Assembly (NCBI GenBank): GCA_910579755.1
Contig: CAJTVB010000023.1
Coordinates: 1-53,626 of the forward strand
Length of the DNA: 53,626 nt
Direction of reading: 5' to 3'
DNA from: an uncultured Acetatifactor sp.
GTDB taxonomy: Bacteria > Bacillota > Clostridia > Lachnospirales > Lachnospiraceae
Under the pieces are notes generated by a model that did not search any database, had not been told where the DNA came from, and saw only the letters and a program-made list of their open reading frames with translations. This document shows positions 7,267 through 17,526 of the stretch, in pieces; within the stretch, counting starts at the first letter, position 1, and each line of letters starts with the position of its first letter. The translations under genes were made by a program, and so were the position numbers.

Positions 7267-9210
7267 ATGGAGATGAGAATTTATCATGTGGCAAAGCAGG
7301 GTGACGACAAAAATCCGGGAACAGAGCAGAGTCCCTTTTTGACCATTCAGCGGGCGGCAGAGCTGGCCGGACCGGGAGAGAAGATTATTGTTCATGAAGG
7401 AGAATACCGGGAGTGGGTGAAACCGGCCGTCGGAGGCCTGTCTCCGGACTGTCCTGTGACTTATGAGGCCGCAGAGGGCGAACGGGTGGTGATCAAGGGC
7501 TCTGAGCGGATCACAGGCTGGGAAAAAGAAGAAGGGGATGTCTGGAAGGCATGTGTGTCAAACAGCATATTCGGTTCTTATAACCCTTACCGGCAGGAAA
7601 TTTCAGGAGACTGGCTGGTGGCTCCCTGGGACAAGCCCGTTCACGCAGGGGATGTGTACCTGAACGGAAAATCCCTTTACGAGGCTCATTCTCTGGAGGA
7701 ATTGAAAAATCCCGTGATGCGCCGGGCCAGCGTCTTTGAGACCTGGGGAGGCCGGGAGGAGAAGATTTTAGAGCCGGAGCGGACCCTTTATCAGTGGTTC
7801 TGCCAGGCGGACAGTGAAAATACCACTATCTACGCCAATTTTCAGGGGGCGGATCCCAATAAAGAGCTGGTGGAGATCAATGTGCGACGGTCCTGCTTTT
7901 ATCCGGAGATCACAGGGGTGAATTATATTGTGGTCCGGGGCTTTGAGATGGCTCACGCCGCCACGGTCTGGGCGCCGCCCACCGACGATCAGCCGGGGCT
8001 TTTAGGGCCCAATTGGAGTAAGGGCTGGTTGATTGAGAATAATATCATCCATGATTCCAAGTGCAGCGCCATCAGCCTGGGGAAGGAGGCTTCCACCGGA
8101 AACGGGGCTCACAGCAAATGGCACAGAAAGCCCGGTTATCAATACCAGATGGAGGCGGTTTTCCGGGGGCGGCAGACGGGATGGTCAAAGGAAAGGATCG
8201 GATCACATATCGTGCGGAACAACCGGATCTACGACTGCGGACAGAACGGAATTGTGGGACATATGGGCTGTGTTTTCAGCGAAATATATGGAAACGAGAT
8301 ATATAATATTGCGGTAAAGCATGAGTTTTACGGTCATGAGATCGCCGGAATCAAGCTGCATGCGGCCATCGACGTTCAGATTCATGATAACTATATTCAT
8401 CATTGTACTCTGGGGACCTGGCTGGACTGGCAGGCACAGGGAGTGCGGGTGAGCCGCAACATTTATGACAGAAACAATCGGGATTTCTTTGTGGAGGTAT
8501 CCCACGGTCCGTATCTGGTGGACAACAATATCTTTACCTCGCCCTATTGCTTTGATAATGCGGCCCAGGGAGGAGCCTATGTACATAATCTCTGTCTAGG
8601 CTTCCACAATCACTATCCGGTGCTGAACCGCTCCACTCCCTATCATCTGCCTCATTCCACGCAGGTGCTGGGAACGGTTCCGGTGTATGGAGGCGATGAC
8701 AGATGGTTCCAGAATGTTTTTGTGGGCGGAACGGAGGAAGGACGCACCTACGGAACCTGGGGCTATAGCGGAGCGCCGGTGTCCCTGGAGGAATACATAG
8801 AGCGCTTTTTGGCGCTGGGACACGGAGATGTGGAGCAGTATGAACAGGTGAAGCAGCCCGCATATATCGATGGAAATGTGTATCTGCAGGGAGCGAAGGC
8901 CTTTGACCGGGAGCAGAATTACTGTGTGCACGAAGCTTCCCCGGAGGTATCCCTGGAGGAAGAGGGAGATACCGTTTTCCTGGAGATCACTCTGCCGGAG
9001 GAAATGTTCCGGGTGGATACACAGACAGTGACCTCCGCCCTTTTGGGCATGACCAGATTGTCCGAGGCGCGTTTTGAGACGCCGGAGGGCACGGCCCTTG
9101 TGCTGGACCGGGATCTTGTGGGTAATCAGCGGGGAGAAAAACCTGTGCCCGGGCCGCTGGAAGGCCTTCACGCCGGACGAAATCGTGTGGCAGTGTGGAG
9201 AAGAGGATAG
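7267..9210 (+). CDS. Beta-xylosidase, glycoside hydrolase family 120
   Basis: It is a right-handed parallel beta-helix protein of 647 residues, the same length class as the characterised Thermoanaerobacterium GH120 xylosidase. I recall long near-identical segments, such as GSERI, YANFQGADPN, NVRRSCFYP and GFEMAHAAT. In that enzyme the nucleophile Asp and acid/base Glu are 23 residues apart in WLDW and VEVSHGP. Here they are Asp387 and Glu410, with the same spacing and context. It should release xylose from the non-reducing end of xylo-oligosaccharides. There is no signal peptide, so it acts inside the cell. It is co-transcribed with the esterase, and its stop is 1 bp from the end of the convergent araC-type gene. 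Confidence 0.93.
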   Translation: MEMRIYHVAKQGDDKNPGTEQSPFLTIQRAAELAGPGEKIIVHEGEYREWVKPAVGGLSPDCPVTYEAAEGERVVIKGSERITGWEKEEGDVWKACVSNSIFGSYNPYRQEISGDWLVAPWDKPVHAGDVYLNGKSLYEAHSLEELKNPVMRRASVFETWGGREEKILEPERTLYQWFCQADSENTTIYANFQGADPNKELVEINVRRSCFYPEITGVNYIVVRGFEMAHAATVWAPPTDDQPGLLGPNWSKGWLIENNIIHDSKCSAISLGKEASTGNGAHSKWHRKPGYQYQMEAVFRGRQTGWSKERIGSHIVRNNRIYDCGQNGIVGHMGCVFSEIYGNEIYNIAVKHEFYGHEIAGIKLHAAIDVQIHDNYIHHCTLGTWLDWQAQGVRVSRNIYDRNNRDFFVEVSHGPYLVDNNIFTSPYCFDNAAQGGAYVHNLCLGFHNHYPVLNRSTPYHLPHSTQVLGTVPVYGGDDRWFQNVFVGGTEEGRTYGTWGYSGAPVSLEEYIERFLALGHGDVEQYEQVKQPAYIDGNVYLQGAKAFDREQNYCVHEASPEVSLEEEGDTVFLEITLPEEMFRVDTQTVTSALLGMTRLSEARFETPEGTALVLDRDLVGNQRGEKPVPGPLEGLHAGRNRVAVWRRG

Positions 9211-9211
9211 C

Positions 9212-10432
9212 TTAGAAGCCTTCGGGGCCGCCATCTTCTTCGGCATGCCTGCGGCGGTACTCGGAGGGGCTCATTCCGAAATGTCTTTCAAACAGATGAT
9301 AAAAATGACTGCTGTTGTGCCAGCCTGCTGCAAGGGCGGCTTCCCTGACGGGAAGTCTTGTTCCCAGCAGCAGGCCGGCAGCATATTTCATACGTATTTT
9401 CTGAACATAATTCTGAAAACTGATTCCCTGGTATTTTTGCAGTAATAAATTAAAATAGTTTCGGTGGTAATGAAAGACCTCCTCCAGCCTGCGGGCGTTG
9501 ACAGTGGCAGGGTGCAGGCGGATATAACGCTCCAGCTCGTAGAGCAGGACCTTTTCGCGGCTTTCCTGGTCGGAGCTGTGAAGCCTTATGGAATATTGGC
9601 GGCAGAGCAGTGACAACAGCCGGATCAGATTGCCCTGTATGATCTCCTGTCCCCCTTCTCTGGGAAAATAGTCTTCCTCCACCAGTGTTTCCAGAATTCT
9701 GGAAAGAGGCTTTTGAAAAGGCGTGAAAGCGGTATCGGAAAAAGCGCCGGGAGCTTCGGAAGAAATGGGGGGAGCTTGGCAGGCGCCGCCAAAGAAGCCT
9801 CCCGGAGACGGAGGAAGAGTGTTTTCCGCCGGCTGCAGGTGAAGGTAGCTTTGCTCTTTTTTTTGCCGCAGCAGCGCGCGGAAAAGGAAGCGCTGCAGGT
9901 CATTTCGGGGATCATAAGAGGCCAGCAGTCTATCCAGATAGTCACTTTGCAGGGACAGGAAAAGAACTGCCGTATCCTCCGTGCCTTCCACGACGTCTGC
10001 ATGGGACAGGTTTTGATCCGTGATGGCAAAATCGCCGGCAGAAAAGGTCTGTTTTTCTCCCAGCAGGATCTGTCGGAAGCTTCCTTTTATTACATAAAGA
10101 ATTTCAATATAGTCATGGGTATGGTAATGGCCCTGCCAGGGAAGGCTTCGTCTGATGTGGCGCATGCCCCGACGGCTGAAGGTGTATTCATTTCCGTCCT
10201 TATCATACAGATACAGCAGTGTGGAGAAAGGGGATTCTGCCGCGCGGATATCCGGATACATGGTGTCAGGTGCATATTGTCCCGGACCGGCCTCCGCAGG
10301 AGGAGTCGTTACCCGGGAGACGGAGACAAAGTAAAAATGTTCATATGCCGTAATCCTCTCTTCCAGAGAAGGGAAGACAGGATACTTCCTTCGCAGGATA
10401 TCTTCCTTTAATTCCAGTTTCCAGTCAGCCAT
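9212..10432 (-). CDS. AraC-family transcriptional regulator
   Basis: The protein has 406 residues. A cupin-like sugar-sensing domain (about 95-190) contains a GHYHTHDYIEI metal/ligand-type motif. A divergent middle region follows. The C-terminal double helix-turn-helix (about 300-400) ends in HFYHLFERHFGMSPSEYRRR, the AraC signature. It is transcribed divergently from the GH2 gene across a 229-bp spacer and convergently with the GH120 gene. It is the obvious candidate to activate the xylan/xyloside genes on both sides. Confidence 0.93.
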   Translation of the reverse strand: MADWKLELKEDILRRKYPVFPSLEERITAYEHFYFVSVSRVTTPPAEAGPGQYAPDTMYPDIRAAESPFSTLLYLYDKDGNEYTFSRRGMRHIRRSLPWQGHYHTHDYIEILYVIKGSFRQILLGEKQTFSAGDFAITDQNLSHADVVEGTEDTAVLFLSLQSDYLDRLLASYDPRNDLQRFLFRALLRQKKEQSYLHLQPAENTLPPSPGGFFGGACQAPPISSEAPGAFSDTAFTPFQKPLSRILETLVEEDYFPREGGQEIIQGNLIRLLSLLCRQYSIRLHSSDQESREKVLLYELERYIRLHPATVNARRLEEVFHYHRNYFNLLLQKYQGISFQNYVQKIRMKYAAGLLLGTRLPVREAALAAGWHNSSHFYHLFERHFGMSPSEYRRRHAEEDGGPEGF

Positions 10433-10609
10433 ATGATTTTCCTTTCTGCGGGACGGGGTGTCTGCGGATCATGATTTTTCTGCAGACCGTTCCCGCTGCC
10501 TGCGGCAAACAAGCTTCAAAATCGTGCAAATAGTCCCTTTAGAATATAATACAGCAGATTCCCGTCCTTGTCACTGCAGTCATATTTTTTTATGATAAAA
10601 CTACCGAGC

Positions 10610-10639
10610 TTGGATGGTGTTTATAGAGCAACATATAAT
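10610..10639 (+). promoter_or_regulatory. Likely promoter of the GH2-GH3 genes
   Basis: TTGGAT (10610-10615), an 18-bp spacer and TATAAT (10634-10639) would start transcription just before GGAGGT at 10648 and the ATG at 10662. A second TATAAT at 10545-10550 lacks a good -35 box. It could be an activator-dependent promoter used by the AraC regulator. Confidence 0.45.
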
Positions 10640-10661
10640 CTTGCAATGGAGGTATGGGCAG

Positions 10662-13292
10662 ATGAAGAGAACGAACTGGAACAGGGACTGGTTTTTTACA
10701 AAGGGAATGGCCAACTTGATGAATTATGGTCGGAAGGTGCAGCTTCCGCACGATTACATGATTGGAGGGGATGTGAGAGAGGACGCGCCTGCGGGGGCGG
10801 CCATGGGGTATTTTTCGGCAGGGGTGGGTACCTACACCAAATTTCTGACAGTACCGGAGGAATGGGAGGGGGAAAGAGTGTACCTTCATTTTGACGGGGT
10901 GATGATGAATGCTTCTGTGTCCGTCAACGGCAGTCTGGTAAAGAGGCATCACTACGGATACACACCATTTTCCGTGGATATTACCGACGCTTTGTATTTG
11001 GGGGAGAGTAACCGGGTTACGGTCTCGGTGAATCCCAGCATGCAGCCCAATTCCCGCTGGTACACCGGCGCAGGAATTTACCGTGCTGTGGAATTGTCCC
11101 ATGTGAAGCCTCTGCACATTGAGCCGGACGGTATTTTTGCGTACACAAAGAGAATCCAATTCTCCGGGGAAAACAGTGGTTCTGGTGAGGAGGATCCGGA
11201 AAAGGCCCGGGCCGAATTTGCCAGCGTCATGGTGGAGGTGATCCTGCGGAATCATTTTGCGGAGGATCATCAGGTCAGAGTGCGGGCGCTTATTTCTCCG
11301 GAGAACCGGGAGGAAAATTGTCCGGAGAACCGGGAGGAAAACGGGATTTCGGATCGGGAGCAGTCAGATGCCGAAGCCGGTTCCGTTGTCCGTGATACGG
11401 TGCTTTTGGTAAAGGCGGGAAGCACCGCTGTGGCCAGGATTCCGGTTTCGGTAAAGCAGCCCGTCCTGTGGGATGCAGAGCACCCCGGGCTTTATCAGGT
11501 GAAGATCCAACTGGAGGATATGGGAGTCTTTACGGTCTGCCTGAAAAAGGAGCGTGCTCTGGAGGGCGTCTGCGATGAAGGGGAGACGCTTTTCGGCATC
11601 CGCACCGTCACGGCGGATGCGGTCTGCGGACTTTTAATCAATGGCAGGCCGGTAAAGCTGAAGGGGGGATGTATCCATCATGACAATGGTATTCTGGGGG
11701 CGGTATCGCTCTATGACAGCGAATACCGTAAGCTGTGTCTGCTGAAGGCCGGGGGCTTTAACGCGGTGAGGCTGGCCCATAATCCCGGTTCCCGCAGTCT
11801 GCTGGAGATCTGTGACCGCATAGGCCTCTATGTGTTTGATGAAGCCTTTGACGCCTGGGGGCACAGCAAACAGCCCGGGGACTACAGTCAGTTTTTTGCC
11901 GGGGACTGGAAGGAGGATATGGCGGCTTTTATCCTTCGGGACCGCAATCATCCGGCGGTTATTTTCTGGTCTACCGGAAACGAGGTGGAGGAGAGAGGCG
12001 GTCTGGGCGCCGGATACAGTACTGCCGGGAGGCTGGCGGCTTATGTCCGCAGCCTGGATCCTACCAGACTGGTGTCCAACGGTCTTTGCTCCATGTGGTC
12101 CGGTCTGGATGATAAAAGCTTCATTGACCAGATGAGACAAATGCAGCAGAAAAGGGCAGAGGGAATGCAGAATGCAGATCTGGGGGAGGAGGATACCTCC
12201 TGGGAGGAGAGGACCGAGGCCTTTTGCAGCTGTCTGGATGTGGTGGGATATAATTATCTGGACAGCCATTATGAGCATGACGGACAGCGGTATCCGGAAC
12301 GGGTGATTTTGGGAACGGAGAGCTTTCCCAACCAGATTGACCGGGTATGGGAGCTGGTGGAGCGTCTGCCCTATGTGATCGGTGATTTCACCTGGACGGC
12401 TGTGGACTATATCGGGGAAGCGGGAATCGGAAAGAGCGCATTTTTTGCACAGGATGATCCCAAGCTTGCCATGGGGGAAATGGCTTTGTCCTCACATATG
12501 TCATCCTATCCCTGGCGTCTGGCCAACGATGCGGACATCACCATCAGCGGCGCCATAACGCCTCAGGGGGTATACCGCAGGATTGTGTGGGGAAGCGCCG
12601 AGACAGGCATTTTTGTGCAGCATCCGGAGAATTATGAATTGACTGAGATGGTCAGCAAATGGGGCTGGAACCAGATGACAGACTGTTGGAATTATGAAGA
12701 ATATGTGGGAAAACCGGTAAAGGTGTATGTGTATTCCGCGGCACCCAGTGTGGAGCTCTGGCTGAACGGACGGAGCATGGGGATAAAGGCGGCAGGAAAG
12801 GACAACCGGTTTACGGCAGTTTTCCAGGTGAACTATGAGCCGGGCAGCCTGGCTGCGGTGAGCCTTGGAGAAGACGGAGAGATTTCCAGGGCACAGCTGG
12901 TCACCACGGGAGCGCCGGCGGCTCTTCGCCTGAAGGCAGACAGGCTGTGCCTTCGGGCCGACGGTGAGAGCCTTTCCTATGTGGAGGTGGAAATTGTGGA
13001 TGCAGAGGGCCGGACCATTAAGCACAGAGAGCTGGAATTGGAAGCGGTTTTGACAGGAACAGAGGCGGAAGGCGCGTTTATGGATGAAAAAGAGAAGGAG
13101 CATTGTGCCCGGCTGGCAGGCTTCGGCTCCGACGCGCCTGTAACGGAGGATAATTATACTGCAGGAAAATGCAAATCTTATCATGGCAGAGCGTTGGCAG
13201 TGGTGCGTTCCGGCTGTATTGCGGGAACAGCCCTTCTGAGAGTGACATCCCCCGGACTGCCCCAGGCCGAGGTGGAGATCCGGGTAGAATGA
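10662..13292 (+). CDS. Glycoside hydrolase family 2 (beta-galactosidase/beta-glucuronidase superfamily)
   Basis: The protein has 876 residues from the ATG at 10662, preceded by GGAGGT. The order is a sugar-binding jelly roll (1-180), an immunoglobulin-like domain (about 180-325), a TIM barrel (325-610) and C-terminal Ig-like domains. The acid/base is Glu441 in STGNEVEE and the nucleophile is Glu553 in LGTES, both intact. An oddity is a Glu/Asn-rich repeat (ENREENCPENREENG) in the Ig-like domain. There is no signal peptide, so it is cytoplasmic. Its setting next to GH120 and GH3 suggests removal of side sugars from plant hemicellulose fragments. The linkage specificity cannot be assigned by eye. 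Confidence 0.9.
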   Translation: MKRTNWNRDWFFTKGMANLMNYGRKVQLPHDYMIGGDVREDAPAGAAMGYFSAGVGTYTKFLTVPEEWEGERVYLHFDGVMMNASVSVNGSLVKRHHYGYTPFSVDITDALYLGESNRVTVSVNPSMQPNSRWYTGAGIYRAVELSHVKPLHIEPDGIFAYTKRIQFSGENSGSGEEDPEKARAEFASVMVEVILRNHFAEDHQVRVRALISPENREENCPENREENGISDREQSDAEAGSVVRDTVLLVKAGSTAVARIPVSVKQPVLWDAEHPGLYQVKIQLEDMGVFTVCLKKERALEGVCDEGETLFGIRTVTADAVCGLLINGRPVKLKGGCIHHDNGILGAVSLYDSEYRKLCLLKAGGFNAVRLAHNPGSRSLLEICDRIGLYVFDEAFDAWGHSKQPGDYSQFFAGDWKEDMAAFILRDRNHPAVIFWSTGNEVEERGGLGAGYSTAGRLAAYVRSLDPTRLVSNGLCSMWSGLDDKSFIDQMRQMQQKRAEGMQNADLGEEDTSWEERTEAFCSCLDVVGYNYLDSHYEHDGQRYPERVILGTESFPNQIDRVWELVERLPYVIGDFTWTAVDYIGEAGIGKSAFFAQDDPKLAMGEMALSSHMSSYPWRLANDADITISGAITPQGVYRRIVWGSAETGIFVQHPENYELTEMVSKWGWNQMTDCWNYEEYVGKPVKVYVYSAAPSVELWLNGRSMGIKAAGKDNRFTAVFQVNYEPGSLAAVSLGEDGEISRAQLVTTGAPAALRLKADRLCLRADGESLSYVEVEIVDAEGRTIKHRELELEAVLTGTEAEGAFMDEKEKEHCARLAGFGSDAPVTEDNYTAGKCKSYHGRALAVVRSGCIAGTALLRVTSPGLPQAEVEIRVE

Positions 13293-13360
13293 CCGGCCAG
13301 GCAGTTCGTCCGGTAATGTGCGCTGTAACCGTAATGATATCGGATTCGTGATAGTTTCGG

Positions 13361-13395
13361 GCGGATTTTTGAAAGCGGCGCAGGCAAAAATCCGC
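13361..13395. promoter_or_regulatory. Perfect 11-bp inverted repeat before the GH3 gene
   Basis: GCGGATTTTTG (13361-13371) pairs with CAAAAATCCGC (13385-13395) around a 13-nt loop. TATACT follows directly (13396-13401) and could be a -10 box. It could be an attenuator, an operator or an intercistronic processing hairpin; the sequence does not decide. Confidence 0.4.
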
Positions 13396-13471
13396 TATAC
13401 TGTCGGCAGAGCATTATGAAGGGCAGATATTTATGCATGCGCCCGCCGGCAGCGGGCAGACAGGAGTCAAT

Positions 13472-16006
13472 ATGGAAAAATACCAGAATGCGGCTCTTTC
13501 TCCACAGGAGAGGGCAGAGGATCTATTGGCAAAATTAAGTACGGAAGAGAAAATGGCCCAGGTGCAGTGCTGGCTGTGGGGACATGGGGACGGGGAAGAG
13601 ATTCTGAAGCATGGGATCGGTCATGTGTCTACGTTGGAGATCAGGAACGTAAAGACTCTGGAGGAGGTGTCGGAGAACCTGATCCGGATCCAGAAGCAGG
13701 TCATGGCAAGCAGCGAGCACCACATTCCTGCCATTTTTCATATGGAAGGGCTGTGCGGCGCACTGATGCAGGAGGCTGTGAGCTTTCCCTCAGGTATCGG
13801 AAGGGCCTCATCCTGGGACCCAAAGCTGGAAGAGCAGATCGGCCGGATTGTGGGGCGGCAGGAGAGGGCGGTGGGGATCACCCAGACGCTGGCGCCTGTG
13901 CTGGATATTTCCAGGGACTCCAGGATGGGCAGACAGTGCGAAACCTACGGCGAGGATCCTGCTCTGGCGGCGGCCATGGGCAGCGCCTTTGTAAAAGGGG
14001 TGCAGGGGCGGTCTGCGGGAAGGCAGACGGATGCCTGCGCAAAGCATTTCCTTGGTTTTCACAATTCCCAGGGGGCCATTCACGGCGCCAATGTGGAAAT
14101 GGGGGAAAGACAGCTTCAGGAGGTATACGGAAAGCCCTTCCAGGCGGCCATTGCGGAAAATGATCTTCGGGGCATAATGCCCTGCTACTGCTCCATCAAC
14201 GGAAGGCCTGCCTCCGCCTCCGGGGGCCTTTTGACAGATCTGCTCCGAGAGGAGATGGGCTTTGACGGTGTGGTGATGGCTGACTACAGCGCCATTGCCA
14301 ACGTTCACAGGGTACAGGGGATGTACGAGAGCGCCGAGGATGCGGGTCTGGCGTGCATGGAGGCAGGAATGGACATAGAGCTTCCCAATACCTATGGATT
14401 CAACCAGGAGCTGGGCAGACGATTTGAGGAGGGGCTGGCTGACAGGACAGTTCTGGACCGGGCCGTATACCGGGTTCTCTGCGCCAAGTTCCGCATGGGG
14501 CTTTTCGAGCATCCCTTTGCTCTGACAGGAGAGGAACTGCGGCGGGAGATCCATGAGGAAACGGATGAGGCTGTGACGTTAAAGAGCGCCAGAGAGTCCC
14601 TGGTTTTATTGAAAAATCAGAAGCATACGCTGCCTTTGGACAGGAAGGTAAAGAGAATCGCGTTGATCGGCTGCCACGGCAGGAACGCCCGCTTTTTCTT
14701 TGGGGGATATACCCATCTGTCCATGGTGGAAGCCATCCATGCGGCGGCAAATTCCCTGGCCGGCGTAGATGCGTCCAATACGCCCGGCTCTGTAAAAATG
14801 GTGACGGTGCCGGGAACTCAGATTCAGGATGACGAGACGGCGGAATTCGACGGGATTTTGAAGCAGCAAAAGCCTGACTGCACCAGCCTGCTTCAGGAGC
14901 TGACCGCAAGGATGCCGGAGACGGAAATTTCATATGCCTACGGCTATCCCAAAGCGGGAGAGGATACCTCTCATTTTGCGGAAGCCCTGGAGGCTGCCGC
15001 AAAGGCGGATATTCTGATTCTGACTCTGGGAGGCAAAAACGGATCGGGCTCCATTGCTTCCATGGGGGAAGGCGTGGACGGTACGGATATCAATCTGCCG
15101 CGATGCCAGGAACAGTTTATCCTGGAGGCGGCAAAGCTGGGAAAGCCCATGATCGGAGTACATATGGACGGAAGGCCTGTTTCCAGCGATATAGCGGATC
15201 AGTATCTGGATGCGGTTCTGGAGGCCTGGAACCCTTCCGAAAAAGGAGCGCAGGCCATCGTGGATGTGCTGCTGGGAGAGTATAATCCCGGCGGAAGGCT
15301 GCCACTGTCTGTGGCCAGAAGCGCCGGTCAGGCTCCGATCTATTACAATCATCCCAACGGCTCTGCCTGGCATCAGGGAGAAAGCATCGGCTTTCCGGAG
15401 TACGTGGATATGCCTCACACGCCGAGATATTTCTTTGGTTTCGGATTATCCTACACGGACTTTACCTATTCCAATCTGAAGATCAAGGCGGAGGGTGCGG
15501 ATTCTAAGCTTCGGCGGGGGGACGAGGACAGAGTCTGCGTATTCCCCTATGGCAGAGTTTGTGTAAGCTTTACGGTCCAAAATACCGGAGACGCAGCCGG
15601 AGACGAGGTGGCTCAGCTGTACGTGAGAGACTGCCATGCCTCCATGACCAGGCCGGTTAAGGAGCTGGCAGGCTTTGGACGGATTCATCTGGAGCCCGGA
15701 GAGAGTAAACGGATCACCTTTACCATGAAGGCCAGCCAGATGGCTTTCCTGGATGAAAGGATGCGGTGGAAGACAGAAAAAGGAGATATGGAGATACAGG
15801 TGGGAAGCTCATCCGAGGATATCCGCCTTAAGGGTATGTACCGTGTTGCGGAGGACGGCTATGTAAAGTCTCCTGACCGGGGATTTTATGCGGATGTGGA
15901 GGCAGAAAAAGCAAGGTGGTTTCAACGCTCTTCGCTCCGCCCATCATCCCATGTCCCGGAGCCTGATGAAGGCCTGCGACCAGGTGGGGCTTTATGTGAT
16001 GGATGA
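13472..16006 (+). CDS. Glycoside hydrolase family 3 (beta-glucosidase/beta-xylosidase type), 3' end altered by deletion
   Basis: The start at 13472 follows AGGAGT and begins MEKYQNAAL. The order is a TIM-barrel domain (about 30-330) with nucleophile Asp271 in VVMADYSAI, an alpha/beta sandwich (about 370-610) with GGKNGSG, and a fibronectin-III-like domain (about 690-800, DEVAQLYVRD and FLDERM). It is cytoplasmic. It would hydrolyse beta-linked glucosides or xylosides released from hemicellulose. The natural C-terminus appears to end near residue 810 (YADVEAEKA). After that the frame runs through sequence belonging to a GH2 gene and stops by chance at 16006, adding about 30 unrelated residues. 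The catalytic part is complete, so activity is probably kept. Confidence 0.9.
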   Translation: MEKYQNAALSPQERAEDLLAKLSTEEKMAQVQCWLWGHGDGEEILKHGIGHVSTLEIRNVKTLEEVSENLIRIQKQVMASSEHHIPAIFHMEGLCGALMQEAVSFPSGIGRASSWDPKLEEQIGRIVGRQERAVGITQTLAPVLDISRDSRMGRQCETYGEDPALAAAMGSAFVKGVQGRSAGRQTDACAKHFLGFHNSQGAIHGANVEMGERQLQEVYGKPFQAAIAENDLRGIMPCYCSINGRPASASGGLLTDLLREEMGFDGVVMADYSAIANVHRVQGMYESAEDAGLACMEAGMDIELPNTYGFNQELGRRFEEGLADRTVLDRAVYRVLCAKFRMGLFEHPFALTGEELRREIHEETDEAVTLKSARESLVLLKNQKHTLPLDRKVKRIALIGCHGRNARFFFGGYTHLSMVEAIHAAANSLAGVDASNTPGSVKMVTVPGTQIQDDETAEFDGILKQQKPDCTSLLQELTARMPETEISYAYGYPKAGEDTSHFAEALEAAAKADILILTLGGKNGSGSIASMGEGVDGTDINLPRCQEQFILEAAKLGKPMIGVHMDGRPVSSDIADQYLDAVLEAWNPSEKGAQAIVDVLLGEYNPGGRLPLSVARSAGQAPIYYNHPNGSAWHQGESIGFPEYVDMPHTPRYFFGFGLSYTDFTYSNLKIKAEGADSKLRRGDEDRVCVFPYGRVCVSFTVQNTGDAAGDEVAQLYVRDCHASMTRPVKELAGFGRIHLEPGESKRITFTMKASQMAFLDERMRWKTEKGDMEIQVGSSSEDIRLKGMYRVAEDGYVKSPDRGFYADVEAEKARWFQRSSLRPSSHVPEPDEGLRPGGALCDG

Positions 16007-17471
16007 AGCCTTTGACTACTGGTACCGTCCTAAGGGAGGAAACCCCTATTGCGGCAGGTTCCCGGACTGCTTTCGTGAGGATACGGCGGCTATGGTGCAG
16101 GATGCGTATAATCATCCCTGCGTGGTGATCTATTCCATTGGAAACGAGATTCCGGAGGCGGGAAGCGTAAAAGGTGTCCGGGTGGGAAAGGAGATTGTGG
16201 ATGTGATCCACAGCATCGACACCACCAGACCCACTACTCTCTGTCCCAGCGTGCACTGGCTTCGGGAGTACCTGGACGGGGTCCCTTATCTGACGGTGGA
16301 CGAGGATCAGTGGATGGCGGAGAGCCCGGAAAACCGGGAGAAGGATTGGAAGCATTACATGAAGATTTTCATGGGTGCGGCGGCCAATATTCCGGAAAAC
16401 GAAAAGGATATGCCGTATCCGCCCACCTATGTGCAGATGGATGAGGATGCCACTAAAAATCTGTATCCTTATCTGGATATTGCGGGATATAATTATTATG
16501 AAGACAAATATGATACACTGCATCAGCTGCACCCGGAGCGGGTTTTGCTGGGAACGGAGACCCGGGGAGAGAGGATCGCGGAAACCATGCGCTATGCAAG
16601 GAGCCATCCCTTCCTCATCGGCGACTTTATCTGGACTCTGCAGGAGCATCTGGGAGAGGCCAATTGCTGTAACATTTCTTATGGGGAAAAGGAGGAGCCT
16701 AAAAATAATCTTTCGGGAAAGGATTATCCCTGGCTGATCAATTATGGCGGCACCATTGACCTGATCGGCACCATTCTGCCATCCATCCACAGATATGAAT
16801 TTGCCTGGAATGAAGATAAGCATGGCTTGTATCTGGCGTCCCAGCCGCCGGTGCACGATGGCCTTGCGCCGAATGTGTCAGGCTATCGGTGGACGGATAC
16901 CGTGGAGGGCTGGACCTATGAGGGACGGGAAGGCGAACCCACCTGGGTGGATGCCTATACGGATGCGTCCCAGGTGGAGATTTTTGTAAATGGGGTCAGT
17001 GCAGGCAGAAGCGCCGTAAAGGATTATTTTGCCAAGGTGTCCTGTATTTATGAACCCGGCGAACTGATGGGAATAGGCTATGATCAGGACGGAAAGGAGC
17101 TGTACCGGACCGTGGTAAGAACCGCAGGAGCGGATACCCGGATCACTGCCAGACCGGACCGGACGACGCTGGAGGCCGGGGAGGAGGACTTCTGCTTCAT
17201 TGATGTGACTGTCACGGATGCCGAAGAGACGCCGAAGCTACTGCCGGAGCGGGCAGTGCATGTGAAGGTGGAGGGAGCCGGTTCCCTTCAGGGCTTCGGA
17301 AGCGCTTATCACCTGAATGAGGAAAAATATAATCAGCCCTGCCACACCACTTACCTGGGCCGGCTATTGGCGGTAATCCGCAGCGGAAAGGAAGGCGGGG
17401 AGATTACGGTGACCTTTTCCGCCGAGGGGCTGGAGGACTGTGTGGTCAGGCTGAGGGCGGAAGCTGTGTAA
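15905..17471 (+). pseudogene. GH2 glycoside hydrolase lacking its N-terminal half
   Basis: The frame enters abruptly at GGFNALRSAHHP, a motif normally about 330 residues into a GH2 protein. The sugar-binding domain, the Ig domain and the first barrel strands are missing. The rest is intact: acid/base Glu in YSIGNEIPEAG, nucleophile Glu in LLGTETRG, a tryptophan-rich barrel end and C-terminal Ig-like domains. The junction with the GH3 gene lies near 15905-15915 in a different frame. No ribosome site starts it, although ATGGATGA at the GH3 stop could allow re-initiation. A deletion of roughly 1 kb or more fused two neighbouring genes. The product would not fold as a normal GH2. Confidence 0.85.
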
Positions 17472-17526
17472 ACAGGAAACCTAAAAAGGCGGCGGAACGC
17501 TGTAAAACATAAAAGGAGACAGTCAC

